A stretch of 64,000 nucleotides of DNA from JAWKSY01 sp041402125 (GCA_041402125.1 JAWKSY010000002.1:62001-126000), one strand, 5' to 3'. Positions 10,195 through 18,923 are shown, counted from the first letter of the stretch. Numbers and translations: made by a program. Notes: generated by a model not told the origin, from the sequence alone.

Positions 10195-10911
10195 TTAGCG
10201 CGGCTCGTCGACCCCGTCAAAGAGCGCGCTTCCTATTCTGACGAGGGTAGCGCCCTCCTCGATGGCGATCTCGAAATCTCCCGACATCCCCATCGACAGC
10301 TCGGGGAATCGCTCGGCGCCGAGCTCGTCCCGGAGGTCGCGGAGGCGACCGAAGACCTCCCGGAGTTCCGCCTCGGTGGCGTCGTGCGGCGCCATCGTCA
10401 TGAAGCCGCGGGCGTCCACGTAGCCGAGGGCCTCGGCGAGCTCGATCGCGTCCGCGGCGTCCCGCGTCGAGAAGCCCTGCTTCGAGGACTCGCCCGAGGC
10501 GTTCACCTGGATCAGGACCGGCAGCGGAGACGCCGGAGGATCCTGCGCACGACGCTTCTGGTCGAGGGTCGAGAGCAGGGGGAGGTCGTGCACCGAATGG
10601 ACGACGTCGCACCAGGGGAGGGAACGGGGAATCTTCTTTCGCTGGAAGTGGCCGATCAGGTGCCAGGTGGCGGGGCGGTCCAGCTCGAGGCGCTTGCGGA
10701 CGAGTTCCTCGGGGCGGCTCTCGCCGAGATCCGTGACGCCGAGTTCCAGAAGCGCCTCCACCACCGGCACTTCGACCGTCTTGGTCACGGCGACGAGGCG
10801 GATCGCGGCGGGATCCCGGCCGGCCCGGCCGGCCGCCTTCGCGATCCGCTCGCGGACGCCCTCGAGGTTGCGGGCGATCCGGTCCCGGTCGACACTTCTA
10901 AGCCGTTCCAT
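10195..10911 (-). CDS. yggS: YggS/PROSC-family pyridoxal-phosphate homeostasis protein
   Basis: 238 residues. Alanine-racemase-like N-terminal TIM barrel fold, monomeric type. PLP Lys44 in RLVAVTKTV; family blocks GESRPEELVRK, WHLIGHFQRKK, VLIQVNASGESSKQGF, ARGFMTMAP and LSMGMSGDFEIAIEEGATLVRIGS. By family knowledge it binds PLP without catalysing a reaction and buffers PLP and amino/keto acid pools. In this family the Gln-Asn pair is usually HFIGxLQxNK; here it reads HLIGHFQRKK, a small variation. The ATG at 10911 has AAGGG 6 nt upstream. First gene of a leftward run of yggS, FHA-kinase, punA, purN. Confidence 0.93.
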   Translation of the reverse strand: MERLRSVDRDRIARNLEGVRERIAKAAGRAGRDPAAIRLVAVTKTVEVPVVEALLELGVTDLGESRPEELVRKRLELDRPATWHLIGHFQRKKIPRSLPWCDVVHSVHDLPLLSTLDQKRRAQDPPASPLPVLIQVNASGESSKQGFSTRDAADAIELAEALGYVDARGFMTMAPHDATEAELREVFGRLRDLRDELGAERFPELSMGMSGDFEIAIEEGATLVRIGSALFDGVDEPR

Positions 10912-10962
10912 CGATTACCCTTAGCCCATCCTGCTCCGGGTCGTCGCCAATCCCTCTCGTGG

Positions 10963-10990
10963 TTGACAGGCCGAAGCTCCCCAATATAGT
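10963..10990 (+). promoter_or_regulatory. Sigma-70-type promoter for the propeller lipoprotein gene
   Basis: TTGACA at 10963-10968, 16-nt spacer, TATAGT at 10985-10990, giving an untranslated leader of about 83 nt before 11080. It is the closest match to the bacterial consensus that I found in the window. Confidence 0.75.
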
Positions 10991-11079
10991 GTCACGCCGA
11001 CGCGGCGCCAGCCGGGCCGAGCCTCGAACCGTCCAAAGCCCTTGTCGGACACTGATAAACGAAGAGATCGAGACCCTCG

Positions 11080-12372
11080 ATGAGCAAGCACTTCGCGCTT
11101 CTTTCGATCGCTCTTGTCCTCGGACTCCTCGGCGCCTGCGCCTCGGACGAGTCCGAGACGATGATGACCGCCGACGACGGTCACATGATGGCGTTGGACG
11201 ACGTCACCAACGGGATGAGCGACGTCGATCCGACGATCGCCCGGATGCGGGCGCTCGAGGCTCAGGTCGAGGGGATCGCGGGCAAGAAGGCCTGGTCGGC
11301 GCGCTTCGGCGGCGGGGGCACCATCACCCGCGCCTGGCTCAGCGGCAGCCACCTCGTTCTCGAGATCCGCGGCGGCCGCACCGGCCAGACCGAGATCCAG
11401 GACATCGACGTGCGCACCGGCGAGGCCCGCTGGATCACCGTCGTCGGCCCGAACGCGCTCGACCGCGCGCCGACCGACGGCGACGGCGGCATGGCGCTCA
11501 TCACCGCGCGCGACAACGGCCTCACCGTCGTCAACGACGTGACCGGCGGCCGCTTCTTCAACGTCCGCACGCAGCTCGCGCCGGTTCCCTCCAGCGACCC
11601 CGTCGCGGTGGGCCCGACCTTCTACATGGGCGACCAGCTCAGCGGCAAGTTCGCCGCCGTCTCGGCCGCTTCCGGCAACGTCGGCTGGTACTTCGAGTCC
11701 GAGGGCCGCTGCGTCAGCGCGCCGGTCCTCACGCACGGCATGCCGCGCCAGCTCGTCGTCTTCGGCACCAACACCGGCTGGATCTACGGCGTCCCGGCCA
11801 AGGCCGCCGACGGCGTTCCGCCGGATGATGCCGCCTGGGCGCACGATCTCGGCGGCAGCTTCACCGCCGCTCCGAACTTCGCCATGGTCGGCGACGAGGA
11901 GAACCGTCAGTCGCTCGTGGTCTTCCCGGGCAAGGACGGCTGGCTCTACGGCTGCGACGCCGCCACCGGCCGTCGCAACTGGGTCCTCCGCACCAACGCT
12001 CCCTTCTCGCACCGCGCCTCGATCATCGGCGGTCGCGTCTACGCCCGGAACTCCGAGCGCTTCTTCTGCGTCGACGGCACCACCGGCCAGCGCGCCTGGT
12101 GGCCCGAGAGCGCCGAGGGTCGCAGCGAGTACGAGCGCTCGCAGCTCTTCGAGGCCCCCGAGGGCTTCGAGCTGGCCGACCGCGCCCTCGCCGCGAACGG
12201 CGACCGCGTGATCCTGCTCTCCGGCGCGAACCGCCTCATGCGCTGCAACGCCGAGAGCGGCAAGATCGAGTCCGAGACCACGCTCGGCGGATTCGACTTC
12301 TTCCTCACCAACGAGGTCACCGGAGCCCTCGTCGTCGGCACCCGCGACGGCATCTTCATGGCCTACGAGTGA
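11080..12372 (+). CDS. PQQ-like beta-propeller lipoprotein
   Basis: 430 residues. Lipoprotein signal: LALLSIAL-type hydrophobic stretch and lipobox LLGAC with the lipid Cys near residue 20, so it is probably membrane-anchored and exported. From about residue 70 it has repeated beta-propeller blades of the PQQ/YWTD-like type (VRTGEARWITVVG, AASGNVGWYFES, AATGRRNWVLRT, GTTGQRAWWPES), each with the DxxTGxxxW pattern. No calcium or PQQ-binding residues are evident, so it is more likely a scaffold resembling BamB than a dehydrogenase; this is inference. It stands alone between its own strong promoter (10963-10990) and a strong terminator (12398-12437), so it is a monocistronic, well-expressed gene. 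Confidence 0.85.
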   Translation: MSKHFALLSIALVLGLLGACASDESETMMTADDGHMMALDDVTNGMSDVDPTIARMRALEAQVEGIAGKKAWSARFGGGGTITRAWLSGSHLVLEIRGGRTGQTEIQDIDVRTGEARWITVVGPNALDRAPTDGDGGMALITARDNGLTVVNDVTGGRFFNVRTQLAPVPSSDPVAVGPTFYMGDQLSGKFAAVSAASGNVGWYFESEGRCVSAPVLTHGMPRQLVVFGTNTGWIYGVPAKAADGVPPDDAAWAHDLGGSFTAAPNFAMVGDEENRQSLVVFPGKDGWLYGCDAATGRRNWVLRTNAPFSHRASIIGGRVYARNSERFFCVDGTTGQRAWWPESAEGRSEYERSQLFEAPEGFELADRALAANGDRVILLSGANRLMRCNAESGKIESETTLGGFDFFLTNEVTGALVVGTRDGIFMAYE

Positions 12373-12397
12373 TCCTCGGGGCCTCGGGCCCCGCGAT

Positions 12398-12437
12398 GAG
12401 AAAGGCCCCCGGATCGGATGATCCGGGGGCCTTTCTC
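12398..12437 (+). terminator. Intrinsic terminator of the propeller lipoprotein gene
   Basis: Perfect 17-bp stem (arms 12398-12414 and 12421-12437) with a 6-nt loop, 25 bp after the stop codon. The downstream tract is CGTTCTC rather than a clean T run. Confidence 0.85.
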
Positions 12438-12453
12438 GTTCTCATACGGTGTC

Positions 12454-12718
12454 AGTCACCGGATGAGAACTTCCCGCGCTCCTCGCGCGCCGGCGCACCC
12501 CGTCCCTGTTCGATCCTCGACGACCGGTGCGCGTCCGCGGCATGCGGCGGAGGTGCCGGTCACCGGATGTGCATCCTCCGCTCTCCGGTCTACGACGAAC
12601 CGAAGCGGGTTCGCGGAATGCATGGGAGGTGCCGGTCACCGGATGTGCATCCTCCGCTCTCCGATCCCCGACGAACCGAAGCGGGTTCGCGGAGGATGCA
12701 CATCCGGTGACGGGCACC
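12454..12718. repeat. 76-bp tandem repeat and 30-nt inverted repeat patch between convergent genes
   Basis: A 30-nt core (12552-12581) recurs at 12628-12657, a 76-bp period; the following spacer with CGAACC/GGTTCG mini-hairpin is also repeated. A third copy at 12689-12718 is inverted with one mismatch, so the second and third copies could fold into a large hairpin. A short piece (GTCACCGGATG) also appears at 12454-12464. The patch lies between the terminator of the upstream gene and the stop of tilS. It resembles REP/BIME-type intergenic repeats; no coding potential is evident. Confidence 0.75.
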
Positions 12719-12731
12719 GTACGTGCATTCC

Positions 12732-14156
12732 TCAGAGCGGTCGCAACTCGATCGTGACCGCCTCACCCCCCTCAGCATCCACCCGGCACCTCTCGTCCGG
12801 CGCCAGCCCCGGCGCCCAGAGCGGGCCGTCCGCATCCGCGAACACCGGGAAGTGCGTCCGCCGCGCCGCGGGGATCCCGCCCGCCTCGAGGTGTCTCTCG
12901 AGCGAGGTCGTCCGTCCTCGTCCGAGCGGCCGGATCCGATCCTCGGGCCGAGCCGAGCGCAGGACGAGCTCCTCCGCGAGCACCGCCGGCAGCGCCTGCC
13001 GCCAGCGACCGTCGCCGGTCTCGCCGGGGTGACCCGGCCGCAGGCGGACCCCCAGACCGAGATCCTCCGCGCGCACGCCCCGCGCGCCCGCGACGGCTCG
13101 CGCCTCGCGCCGCTCGAAGCCGCGACGCGACGCGACCACCAGCTCCTCGTCTCGCCAGGTCGCCAGGCACCCCGGTCCGAGCTCCACCGCCGGCCCCGGC
13201 GCATCGGCCCGGAGCCGCCGCAGCGCCGCCGCCGGCACGCCGCCGTCCTCGCCGATGAGCGCCATCGCCCGCGCGAGGGCCGCGCGCGCCAGCGGGAGCG
13301 GGAGATCCAGGAAGAGTCCGCGCGCGAGCCGCGCCGCCCAGGGCGCGAAGGGGGCGCGCGAGTCGGGATAGGGGCCGAGCCGGTCGGCGACGCCGTCGAG
13401 CAGCGCCTCCGCGCGCGCGCCGAGCTCGCGGCTGGCGCGGTCGAGAGCGGCCAGGCGCTCCGCCGCGTCGGCGGCGAGCGGGGGGAGGCCGAGGTGGCGG
13501 ATGCGGTTCCGGCGCGGGCCGAGGCTCCGGTTCGTGGCGTCCTCGCGGGGGCGTAGGCCCCGCTCGCGGGCGAATCGCGCGAGCTCGGCGCGATCGAGGT
13601 CGAGGAAGGGCCGGAGCAGCCGCGTCGCATGTCCGGGCGCGAGCGGTCGCTCCGCCGGCATCCCGGCCAGCTCGAAGGCTCCGCTGCCCCGCAGGAGGTT
13701 GTGGGCGACGGTCTCGAGCTGGTCGTCGCGATGGTGGGCGAGGAGGAGGAGGTCGAGCCGCTCCTCCTCGGCGACCCGCCGGAAGAAGGCGTAGCGCTCG
13801 TGACGGGCCCGCGCCTCGAGCGAGGGGCCGGCCGCGGGCAGGCTCCCCTCCGCCACGCGCTCGACGCGGCCGGTCACCGGGACGTCGAGGCGGGCCGCGG
13901 CGGCGGCGGCGAGCTCCCGCACGGCCTCCGCGTCGGCGGCCGAGTCCTCGCGCAGGCCGTGATCGAGGTGCAGGACGACGAGCTTCCGGGCCGCGCCCCC
14001 GCGCCCGAGGACCTCCACGAGGGCCTCCAGGAGGGCGATCGAATCGAGCCCGCCCGAGACCGCCGCGCCCAGCGCCGGCGGACGGTCGCGGCTTCCCGCG
14101 CCCTCGAGGGCCCGGGCCAGCGCGGCCAGCGGTTGCGTCGATCCGACACGGGTCAT
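12732..14156 (-). CDS. tilS: tRNA(Ile)-lysidine synthase
   Basis: 474 residues. ATP-pyrophosphatase P-loop SGGLDS at 34-39, then LHLDHGLRE and HHRDDQLETV, the hallmark blocks of TilS, followed by GSGAFELAGMPA and RPFLDLDRAEL. The C-terminal region (REDRIRPLGR-like) fits the TilS C domain. It converts the wobble C34 of the AUA-reading tRNA-Ile to lysidine, an essential step. The start at 14156 has GAGGAG 5-6 nt upstream; a much longer in-frame reading further right is antisense to gap and pgk and is rejected. Divergent from gap with 159 bp between the starts. Confidence 0.93.
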   Translation of the reverse strand: MTRVGSTQPLAALARALEGAGSRDRPPALGAAVSGGLDSIALLEALVEVLGRGGAARKLVVLHLDHGLREDSAADAEAVRELAAAAAARLDVPVTGRVERVAEGSLPAAGPSLEARARHERYAFFRRVAEEERLDLLLLAHHRDDQLETVAHNLLRGSGAFELAGMPAERPLAPGHATRLLRPFLDLDRAELARFARERGLRPREDATNRSLGPRRNRIRHLGLPPLAADAAERLAALDRASRELGARAEALLDGVADRLGPYPDSRAPFAPWAARLARGLFLDLPLPLARAALARAMALIGEDGGVPAAALRRLRADAPGPAVELGPGCLATWRDEELVVASRRGFERREARAVAGARGVRAEDLGLGVRLRPGHPGETGDGRWRQALPAVLAEELVLRSARPEDRIRPLGRGRTTSLERHLEAGGIPAARRTHFPVFADADGPLWAPGLAPDERCRVDAEGGEAVTIELRPL

Positions 14157-14181
14157 CCCGGCTCCTCGGGGGCGGCTTCGA

Positions 14182-14210
14182 TTGAAGGGTTTCCGGCGGC
14201 CGTCTAACAT
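14182..14210 (+). promoter_or_regulatory. Promoter of the gap-pgk-rpe-accD unit
   Basis: TTGAAG (14182-14187), 17-nt spacer, TAACAT (14205-14210), about 100 nt before the gap start, in the divergent gap to tilS. Confidence 0.6.
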
Positions 14211-14315
14211 GCCATGCCGCCTCCCCACCGGGGGTGGATTCTCGCGGCACCATCGAATTACGGGGACCCTGGCGCGCCACCGTCGGTCCCGGAATCCGCA
14301 ACGAGGGAGCGCCTC

Positions 14316-15317
14316 ATGATTCGCATCGGCATCAACGGCTTCGGCCGCATCGGACGTAACGTCTTCCGCATCCTCGACCGTCGCAGCGACGAGTTCGAGG
14401 TGGTCGGCATCAACGACCTCGGTGACGCGAAGGCGCTGGCCTACCTCCTGAAGTACGACAGCGTCCACGGCCGCTTCGGCGGGACGGTCGAGGCCTCCGA
14501 GGGCAAGATCACCGTCAACGGTCGCACCATCCGCATCACCGCGGAGCGCGACCCGGCCCAGATCCCCTGGAAGGACATGGGCGCGGACTACGTCATCGAG
14601 GCCACCGGCATCTTCTCCGACCGCGCCGGCTGCCAGAAGCACATCGACGGCGGGGCGAAGAAGGTCATCCTGACCGTGCCCGCGAAGGACGAGATCGACG
14701 CGACGATCGTCCTCGGCGTCAACGACGACACGCTGAAGGCCTCGGACAAGATCATCTCGAACGCCTCCTGCACGACGAACTGCCTCGGCCCCTTCGCGAA
14801 GGTGCTCAACGACAGCTTCGGCATCTCGCACGGCCTGATGACGACCGTCCACGCCTACACGAACGACCAGCGCATCCTCGACGTTCTGCACAAGGACCTC
14901 CGTCGGGCGCGCGCCGCGGCGCAGAACATCATCCCGACCTCGACCGGCGCCGCGAAGGCGGTCGGTCTCGTCATCCCCGCGCTGAAGGGCAAGCTCCACG
15001 GCATGGCGATGCGCGTGCCGGTCGCCGACGGTTCGGTCGTCGACCTCGTCGCGCAGCTGAACCGCGACGTGACGGTCGATGAGGTCAACGCCGCGCTCCG
15101 CGCCGCGGCCGAGGGCCCGATGAAGGGCATCCTCGGATACACCGAGGACCCGATCGTCTCGAGCGACGTCGTCGGCGACTCGCACTCCTCGCTGATCGAC
15201 GGCGCCTCCACCATGGTCATGAGCGGCAACATGGTGAAGGTCGTGAGCTGGTACGACAACGAGTGGGGCTACTCGAACCGCGTCTGCGACCTCGCGAAGC
15301 GCATTCACGCCCTCTGA
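14316..15317 (+). CDS. gap: Glyceraldehyde-3-phosphate dehydrogenase, type I
   Basis: 333 residues, full length. NAD-binding NGFGRIGRNVFR at the N-terminus; catalytic Cys152 in SNASCTTNCLGP; the partner His in TTVHAYTNDQ; phosphate-site STGAAKAVG and WYDNEWGYS near the end. It oxidises glyceraldehyde-3-phosphate to 1,3-bisphosphoglycerate with NAD. The ATG at 14316 has GAGGGAG upstream; an earlier in-frame start would add residues not found in the family. First gene of the unit gap-pgk-rpe-accD; Pgk uses its product directly. Confidence 0.97.
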   Translation: MIRIGINGFGRIGRNVFRILDRRSDEFEVVGINDLGDAKALAYLLKYDSVHGRFGGTVEASEGKITVNGRTIRITAERDPAQIPWKDMGADYVIEATGIFSDRAGCQKHIDGGAKKVILTVPAKDEIDATIVLGVNDDTLKASDKIISNASCTTNCLGPFAKVLNDSFGISHGLMTTVHAYTNDQRILDVLHKDLRRARAAAQNIIPTSTGAAKAVGLVIPALKGKLHGMAMRVPVADGSVVDLVAQLNRDVTVDEVNAALRAAAEGPMKGILGYTEDPIVSSDVVGDSHSSLIDGASTMVMSGNMVKVVSWYDNEWGYSNRVCDLAKRIHAL

Positions 15318-15365
15318 TCCCGTCAACCGCGCGATGCGCGCGGAACGGGCGATCCGAGGAGAGGG

Positions 15366-15391
15366 GAGGGCGCGACGGAGGTCGCGCCCTC
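15366..15391 (+). terminator. Hairpin between gap and pgk (partial terminator or mRNA stabiliser)
   Basis: Perfect 11-bp stem (15366-15376 with 15381-15391) and GGAG loop, followed by GTTTCG. The T run is too short for a strong terminator, so it may only reduce or process the pgk message. Confidence 0.55.
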
Positions 15392-15416
15392 GTTTCGTGC
15401 AGCAGGAGATGAGGCG

Positions 15417-16604
15417 ATGGCGAAGCTGAGCGTCGAGGACCTCGACCTTTCCGGCAAGCGCGTGCTGATGCGCGCGGACTTCAACGTGCCGCTCGATGCG
15501 AAGGGCGCGATCACCGACGAGAAGCGCATCGTCGAGTCGCTGCCGACGATCCGCTACATCCTGCAGAAGGGCGGGCGGCTCGTGCTCATGAGCCACCTCG
15601 GCCGTCCGAAGGGCGACGGGCCCGACCCGGCCTTCAGCCTGAAGCCCGTCGCGGAGTCGCTCGCGAAGCACCTCGGCTTCGAGGTCCCGCCGATCGCCGA
15701 TCCGCTCTCCGAGGAGGCCGACCGCGTCGTCGGCGAGCTCGAAGCGGGACGCGCCGTCCTCCTCGAGAACGTCCGCTTCCTCCCCGGCGAGACGAAGGGC
15801 GACCCCGAGCTCTCGAAGCGCCTCGCCCGCCTCGGCGACGTCTTCGTGAACGACGCCTTCGGCTCGAGCCACCGCGCGCACTGTTCGGTGACCGGCGTCG
15901 CCGAGCACCTCACCGCCGCCGCGGGCTTCCTCCTGAAGCGCGAGATCGACGTCTTCGACCAGCTCCTCGTCGACCCGAAGCGACCCTTCGTCGCGATCCT
16001 CGGCGGCGCCAAAGTGAGCGACAAGATCAAGGTCCTCGAGAACCTCCTCGACGTCGCCGACACGATCCTCATCGGCGGCGGCATGGCCTACACCTTCCTC
16101 GCCGTCCGCGGCCGCTCGATCGGTAGCTCGCTCATGGACGAGGAGGGGCGGAGCGTCGCCGAGACGGTCCTCCAGAAGGCCCGCGAGAAGGGTGTCACCT
16201 TCCTCCTGCCGAACGACCACATCGTCGCCGACCGCTTCGCGGCCGACGCCAAGCCGCAGGTCTGCGGGGTCGACATCCCCGACGGCCTGATGGGCCTCGA
16301 CATCGGCCCGGAGACCTGCACCCGCTACGCCGACGCCGTCCGCAACGCCGCGACGGTGGTCTGGAACGGCCCGATGGGCGTCTTCGAGTGGCCGAACTTC
16401 GCCGAGGGCACCAAGACGGTGGCCGCGGCCCTGGCCGATTCGAAGGCGATCAGCGTCATCGGCGGCGGCGATTCGGCCGCCGCGGTGGCGAAGTTCGGCC
16501 TGGCGGCGCGGATGACGCACATCTCCACCGGCGGCGGGGCGAGCCTCGAATTGCTCGAAGGCAAGATCCTGCCGGGGCTTGCGGCTCTCGCCGACAAGGA
16601 CTGA
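15417..16604 (+). CDS. pgk: Phosphoglycerate kinase
   Basis: 395 residues, full length. Substrate motifs MRADFNVPL and MSHLGRPKG; LENVRFLPGE; LGGAKVSDKIKVLENL; nucleotide-binding WNGPMGVFEW and GGGDSAAAVAKFG. It transfers phosphate from 1,3-bisphosphoglycerate to ADP. Starts 99 bp after gap, with GGAGATGAGG in front of the ATG. The spacing and the hairpin at 15366-15391 suggest differential expression from gap. Confidence 0.97.
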   Translation: MAKLSVEDLDLSGKRVLMRADFNVPLDAKGAITDEKRIVESLPTIRYILQKGGRLVLMSHLGRPKGDGPDPAFSLKPVAESLAKHLGFEVPPIADPLSEEADRVVGELEAGRAVLLENVRFLPGETKGDPELSKRLARLGDVFVNDAFGSSHRAHCSVTGVAEHLTAAAGFLLKREIDVFDQLLVDPKRPFVAILGGAKVSDKIKVLENLLDVADTILIGGGMAYTFLAVRGRSIGSSLMDEEGRSVAETVLQKAREKGVTFLLPNDHIVADRFAADAKPQVCGVDIPDGLMGLDIGPETCTRYADAVRNAATVVWNGPMGVFEWPNFAEGTKTVAAALADSKAISVIGGGDSAAAVAKFGLAARMTHISTGGGASLELLEGKILPGLAALADKD

Positions 16605-16639
16605 CGACGCTCGCGGTCGTCCCCGGGCCTCCGCCCGGA

Positions 16640-16645
16640 TAGGAT
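16640..16645 (+). promoter_or_regulatory. TAGGAT -10-like box before rpe
   Basis: TAGGAT about 46 nt before the rpe start, the same motif seen upstream of several other genes in the window. No clear -35; could give rpe-accD a second promoter. Confidence 0.35.
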
Positions 16646-16691
16646 GGCCGGGATCGCTACCGCGGACACGGGGACTGGGAGAGCTCGGCGC

Positions 16692-17369
16692 ATGACGGTG
16701 AAGGTCGCACCTTCTCTGCTCTCGGCGGACTTCACGAACCTGAGGGCCGAGGTCGCCGACGTCGAGCGCGCCGGGGCGGACTGGCTCCATCTCGACGTGA
16801 TGGACGGCCACTTCGTCCCCAACATCACCTTCGGGCCGCCCCTCGTCGCCGCCGTCCGCAAGACGACGGAGATGTTCCTGGACGCGCACCTGATGGTGAG
16901 CCACCCGGCGCAGTACGCCGGCCCCTTCATCGAGGCCGGCGCCGACATGGTGACCTTCCACGTCGAGGCCGAGGATCCGATCGTCGAGACCCTCGACCTG
17001 ATCCGCTCCCGCGGCGCGAAGGCCGGCCTCGTCATCAATCCGGACACCCCGGTCGAGCCGCTCCTCCCACACCTGGACGGCCTCGACATGATCCTCGTCA
17101 TGAGCGTCTTCCCCGGTTTCGGGGGGCAGTCCTTCATCGAGGACGTCCTCGCGAAGATCGAGGCGCTCCGCACGAAGCACGCTTACCGGGGCGAGATCGA
17201 GATCGACGGCGGCATCGACGCCCGCACGGCGCCGCGCGCCGTCGCGGCCGGCGCGAGCGTCCTCGTCGCCGGCTCGGCCATCTTCGGCCAGGCCGACCGC
17301 GCGGCGGCGATCGACGCCATCCGCGCCGCGGTCGACCCGGCCCGGACCCACGAACAGGAGCAGGGCTGA
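16692..17369 (+). CDS. rpe: Ribulose-phosphate 3-epimerase
   Basis: 225 residues. Starts like the family with VAPSLLSADF; metal-binding and catalytic LHLDVMDGHFVPN, DAHLMV, ADMVTFHVEAE, VMSVFPGFGGQSF and EIDGGID. Interconverts ribulose-5-phosphate and xylulose-5-phosphate. An in-frame ATG at 16644 would add 16 residues unlike the family, so the ATG at 16692 is chosen. One base separates its stop from the accD start. Confidence 0.95.
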   Translation: MTVKVAPSLLSADFTNLRAEVADVERAGADWLHLDVMDGHFVPNITFGPPLVAAVRKTTEMFLDAHLMVSHPAQYAGPFIEAGADMVTFHVEAEDPIVETLDLIRSRGAKAGLVINPDTPVEPLLPHLDGLDMILVMSVFPGFGGQSFIEDVLAKIEALRTKHAYRGEIEIDGGIDARTAPRAVAAGASVLVAGSAIFGQADRAAAIDAIRAAVDPARTHEQEQG

Positions 17370-17370
17370 C

Positions 17371-18324
17371 ATGGCCTGGGCGCGATTCCGCAAGAAGAGG
17401 GACATGCCCGAGGGGCTCTGGGTGAAGTGCCCGGGCTGCGAGGCGACGCTCTTCAAGAAGGAGCTCGGTCGCAACCTGAAGGTCTGCACCGAGTGCAACC
17501 ACCACTTCTCGGTCACCGGCCGCGAGCGCGTCGAGATGACGGTCGACGGCGGTTCCTTCGTCGAGTTCGACCCGAACCTCCACACCGTCGACCGCCTCGA
17601 GTTCGAGGCCACCGGCTCCTACGTCGGCAAGCTCCGCAAGGCGATCGAGAAGTCCGGCACCAACGAGGCCGCCCTCTACGGCACCTGCACCATCGGCGGC
17701 CACCCGGCCGTCCTCTGCGTCATCGACTTCAGCTTCATCGGCGGCTCCATGGGCACCGTCGTCGGCGAGAAGGTCACCCGCGCCGTCGAGCTCGGCACCA
17801 AGAAGCGCTGGCCGGTCATCGTCATCTCGGCCTCGGGCGGCGCCCGCATGCACGAGGGCGCGCTCTCGCTCATGCAGATGGCCAAGACCTCGGTCGCCAT
17901 CGACCGCCACGGCCGCGAGGGCCTGCTCTACATCTCGGTCCTCACGAACCCGACCACGGGCGGCGTCATGGCCTCCTTCGCCGCCGTCGGCGACGTCATC
18001 CTCGCCGAGCCCGACGCCCTCATCGGCTTCGCGGGCCCGCGCGTCATCCAGGAAACCCTGCGTCAGCAGCTCCCGGACGGCTTCCAGCGCTCCGAGTTCC
18101 TCCTCGAGCACGGCTTCCTCGACCGCATCACCCCGCGCGAAGCCATGCACTCGACCCTCTCGAGCCTCCTCGACTATCTCGCGGTCTACGAGGACCCCTC
18201 GATCGTCCTCACCGAAAGCGCCTGGAACCCCCCGGCCTTCCCGCCGGAAGAGGGCACCCCCGACGAGTCCACCCCCGAGGAGGCCTCCGCCGCCGCTCCC
18301 CAGGAAGCCAAGACCGACGCCTGA
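17371..18324 (+). CDS. accD: Acetyl-CoA carboxylase carboxyltransferase subunit beta
   Basis: 317 residues. N-terminal zinc ribbon with Cys20, 23, 39 and 42 (CPGC and CTEC), then the crotonase-like carboxyltransferase fold: SFIGGSMGTVVGEK, SASGGARMHEGALSLMQMAKT, LTNPTTGGVMASF and FAGPRVIQETL. Transfers the carboxyl from biotin to acetyl-CoA to make malonyl-CoA for fatty acid synthesis. The last 40 residues are a Pro/Glu/Ala tail absent from short homologues. accA is not in this window. Last protein gene of the gap unit, followed by a tRNA gene. Confidence 0.95.
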   Translation: MAWARFRKKRDMPEGLWVKCPGCEATLFKKELGRNLKVCTECNHHFSVTGRERVEMTVDGGSFVEFDPNLHTVDRLEFEATGSYVGKLRKAIEKSGTNEAALYGTCTIGGHPAVLCVIDFSFIGGSMGTVVGEKVTRAVELGTKKRWPVIVISASGGARMHEGALSLMQMAKTSVAIDRHGREGLLYISVLTNPTTGGVMASFAAVGDVILAEPDALIGFAGPRVIQETLRQQLPDGFQRSEFLLEHGFLDRITPREAMHSTLSSLLDYLAVYEDPSIVLTESAWNPPAFPPEEGTPDESTPEEASAAAPQEAKTDA

Positions 18325-18338
18325 CCCCTCGAACACCC

Positions 18339-18380
18339 CTCAAGGAAATCCCTTGAGCGGCCGAAACCGTTCCTTAGAAT
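18339..18380 (+). promoter_or_regulatory. tRNA-Asn promoter overlapped by an inverted repeat
   Basis: TTGAGC (18353-18358), 16-nt spacer, TAGAAT (18375-18380), ending 56 bp before the tRNA. A 7-bp inverted repeat (CTCAAGG/CCTTGAG, 18339-18357) covers the -35 box and could also end the accD transcript. Confidence 0.55.
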
Positions 18381-18436
18381 CATCGCGTCGCGAGGACCGC
18401 CCTTCGGGCCCAAACCCCTCCCGACACACAACTTAG

Positions 18437-18508
18437 TCCCCGATAGCTCAATGGTAGAGTAGGTGACTGTTAATCACTTGGTTGTTGGTTCGAGTCCAAC
18501 TCGGGGAG
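18437..18508 (+). tRNA. tRNA-Asn (anticodon GTT)
   Basis: Full cloverleaf by hand folding: acceptor TCCCCGA/TCGGGGA (18437-18443 with 18501-18507), discriminator G, D stem GCTC/GAGT, anticodon stem GGTGA/TCACT with loop CTGTTAA (anticodon 18469-18471), T arm GTTGG-TTCGAGT-CCAAC. CCA is not encoded. Confidence 0.95.
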
Positions 18509-18538
18509 CTTGACCCACCTCAGGGTCGCGAATCACGG

Positions 18539-18566
18539 AAGGCCGTCAGCCCACGCTGGCGGCCTT
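18539..18566 (+). terminator. Intrinsic terminator after tRNA-Asn
   Basis: 12-bp stem with one G-T pair (18539-18550 with 18555-18566), loop CCAC, followed by CTCTCATT, 30 bp after the tRNA. Confidence 0.75.
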
Positions 18567-18923
18567 CTCTCATTCCCACCACGCTGAAGGCCCCACGGCG
18601 GCGCGGGTTGCGGCGGGTGGCTTCAGCCCGAGCGTTGCGCGGCAGGGCAGGGGCGAGCTCGACCGCGCCCGACACCGGGGCAACTTGGCTCCGCCTCTCC
18701 GCGGACCTCTCTGGTTTCTCTCTCCCCGGAGCGTCTCTGCTTGACGCTGGACGGCGTCGCGACGTTCGGCATCGTGCCGTGGGCTTGCCGCCCACCACTC
18801 TCCACGAGATTGGTGCAGCTGCGCGTCATCGAGCTTCTTGCTTCTGATTCTCTCCCACCGTTGCGCGGATTCGCATCCCGAGCTGTGTGCGCAGGTCATC
18901 GGGCGTGGTCCACAGAATGTGTG
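18567..18923. other. Non-coding stretch between tRNA terminator and transposon end
   Basis: 357 bp without a convincing gene: short frames only, with no ribosome site and no recognisable protein. It contains TTCTCTCCCACCG near 18850, similar to the inner part of the transposon end at 18941-18951; this may be chance. Confidence 0.4.

Noticed and set aside
12541..12720. CRISPR array
   Set aside because: Only two direct copies, 76-bp period with conserved spacer, one inverted copy, and no cas genes.
12732..17612. 1626-codon minus-strand frame running through pgk, gap and tilS
   Set aside because: Only its last 474 codons (tilS) are real; the rest is antisense to two conserved glycolytic genes.
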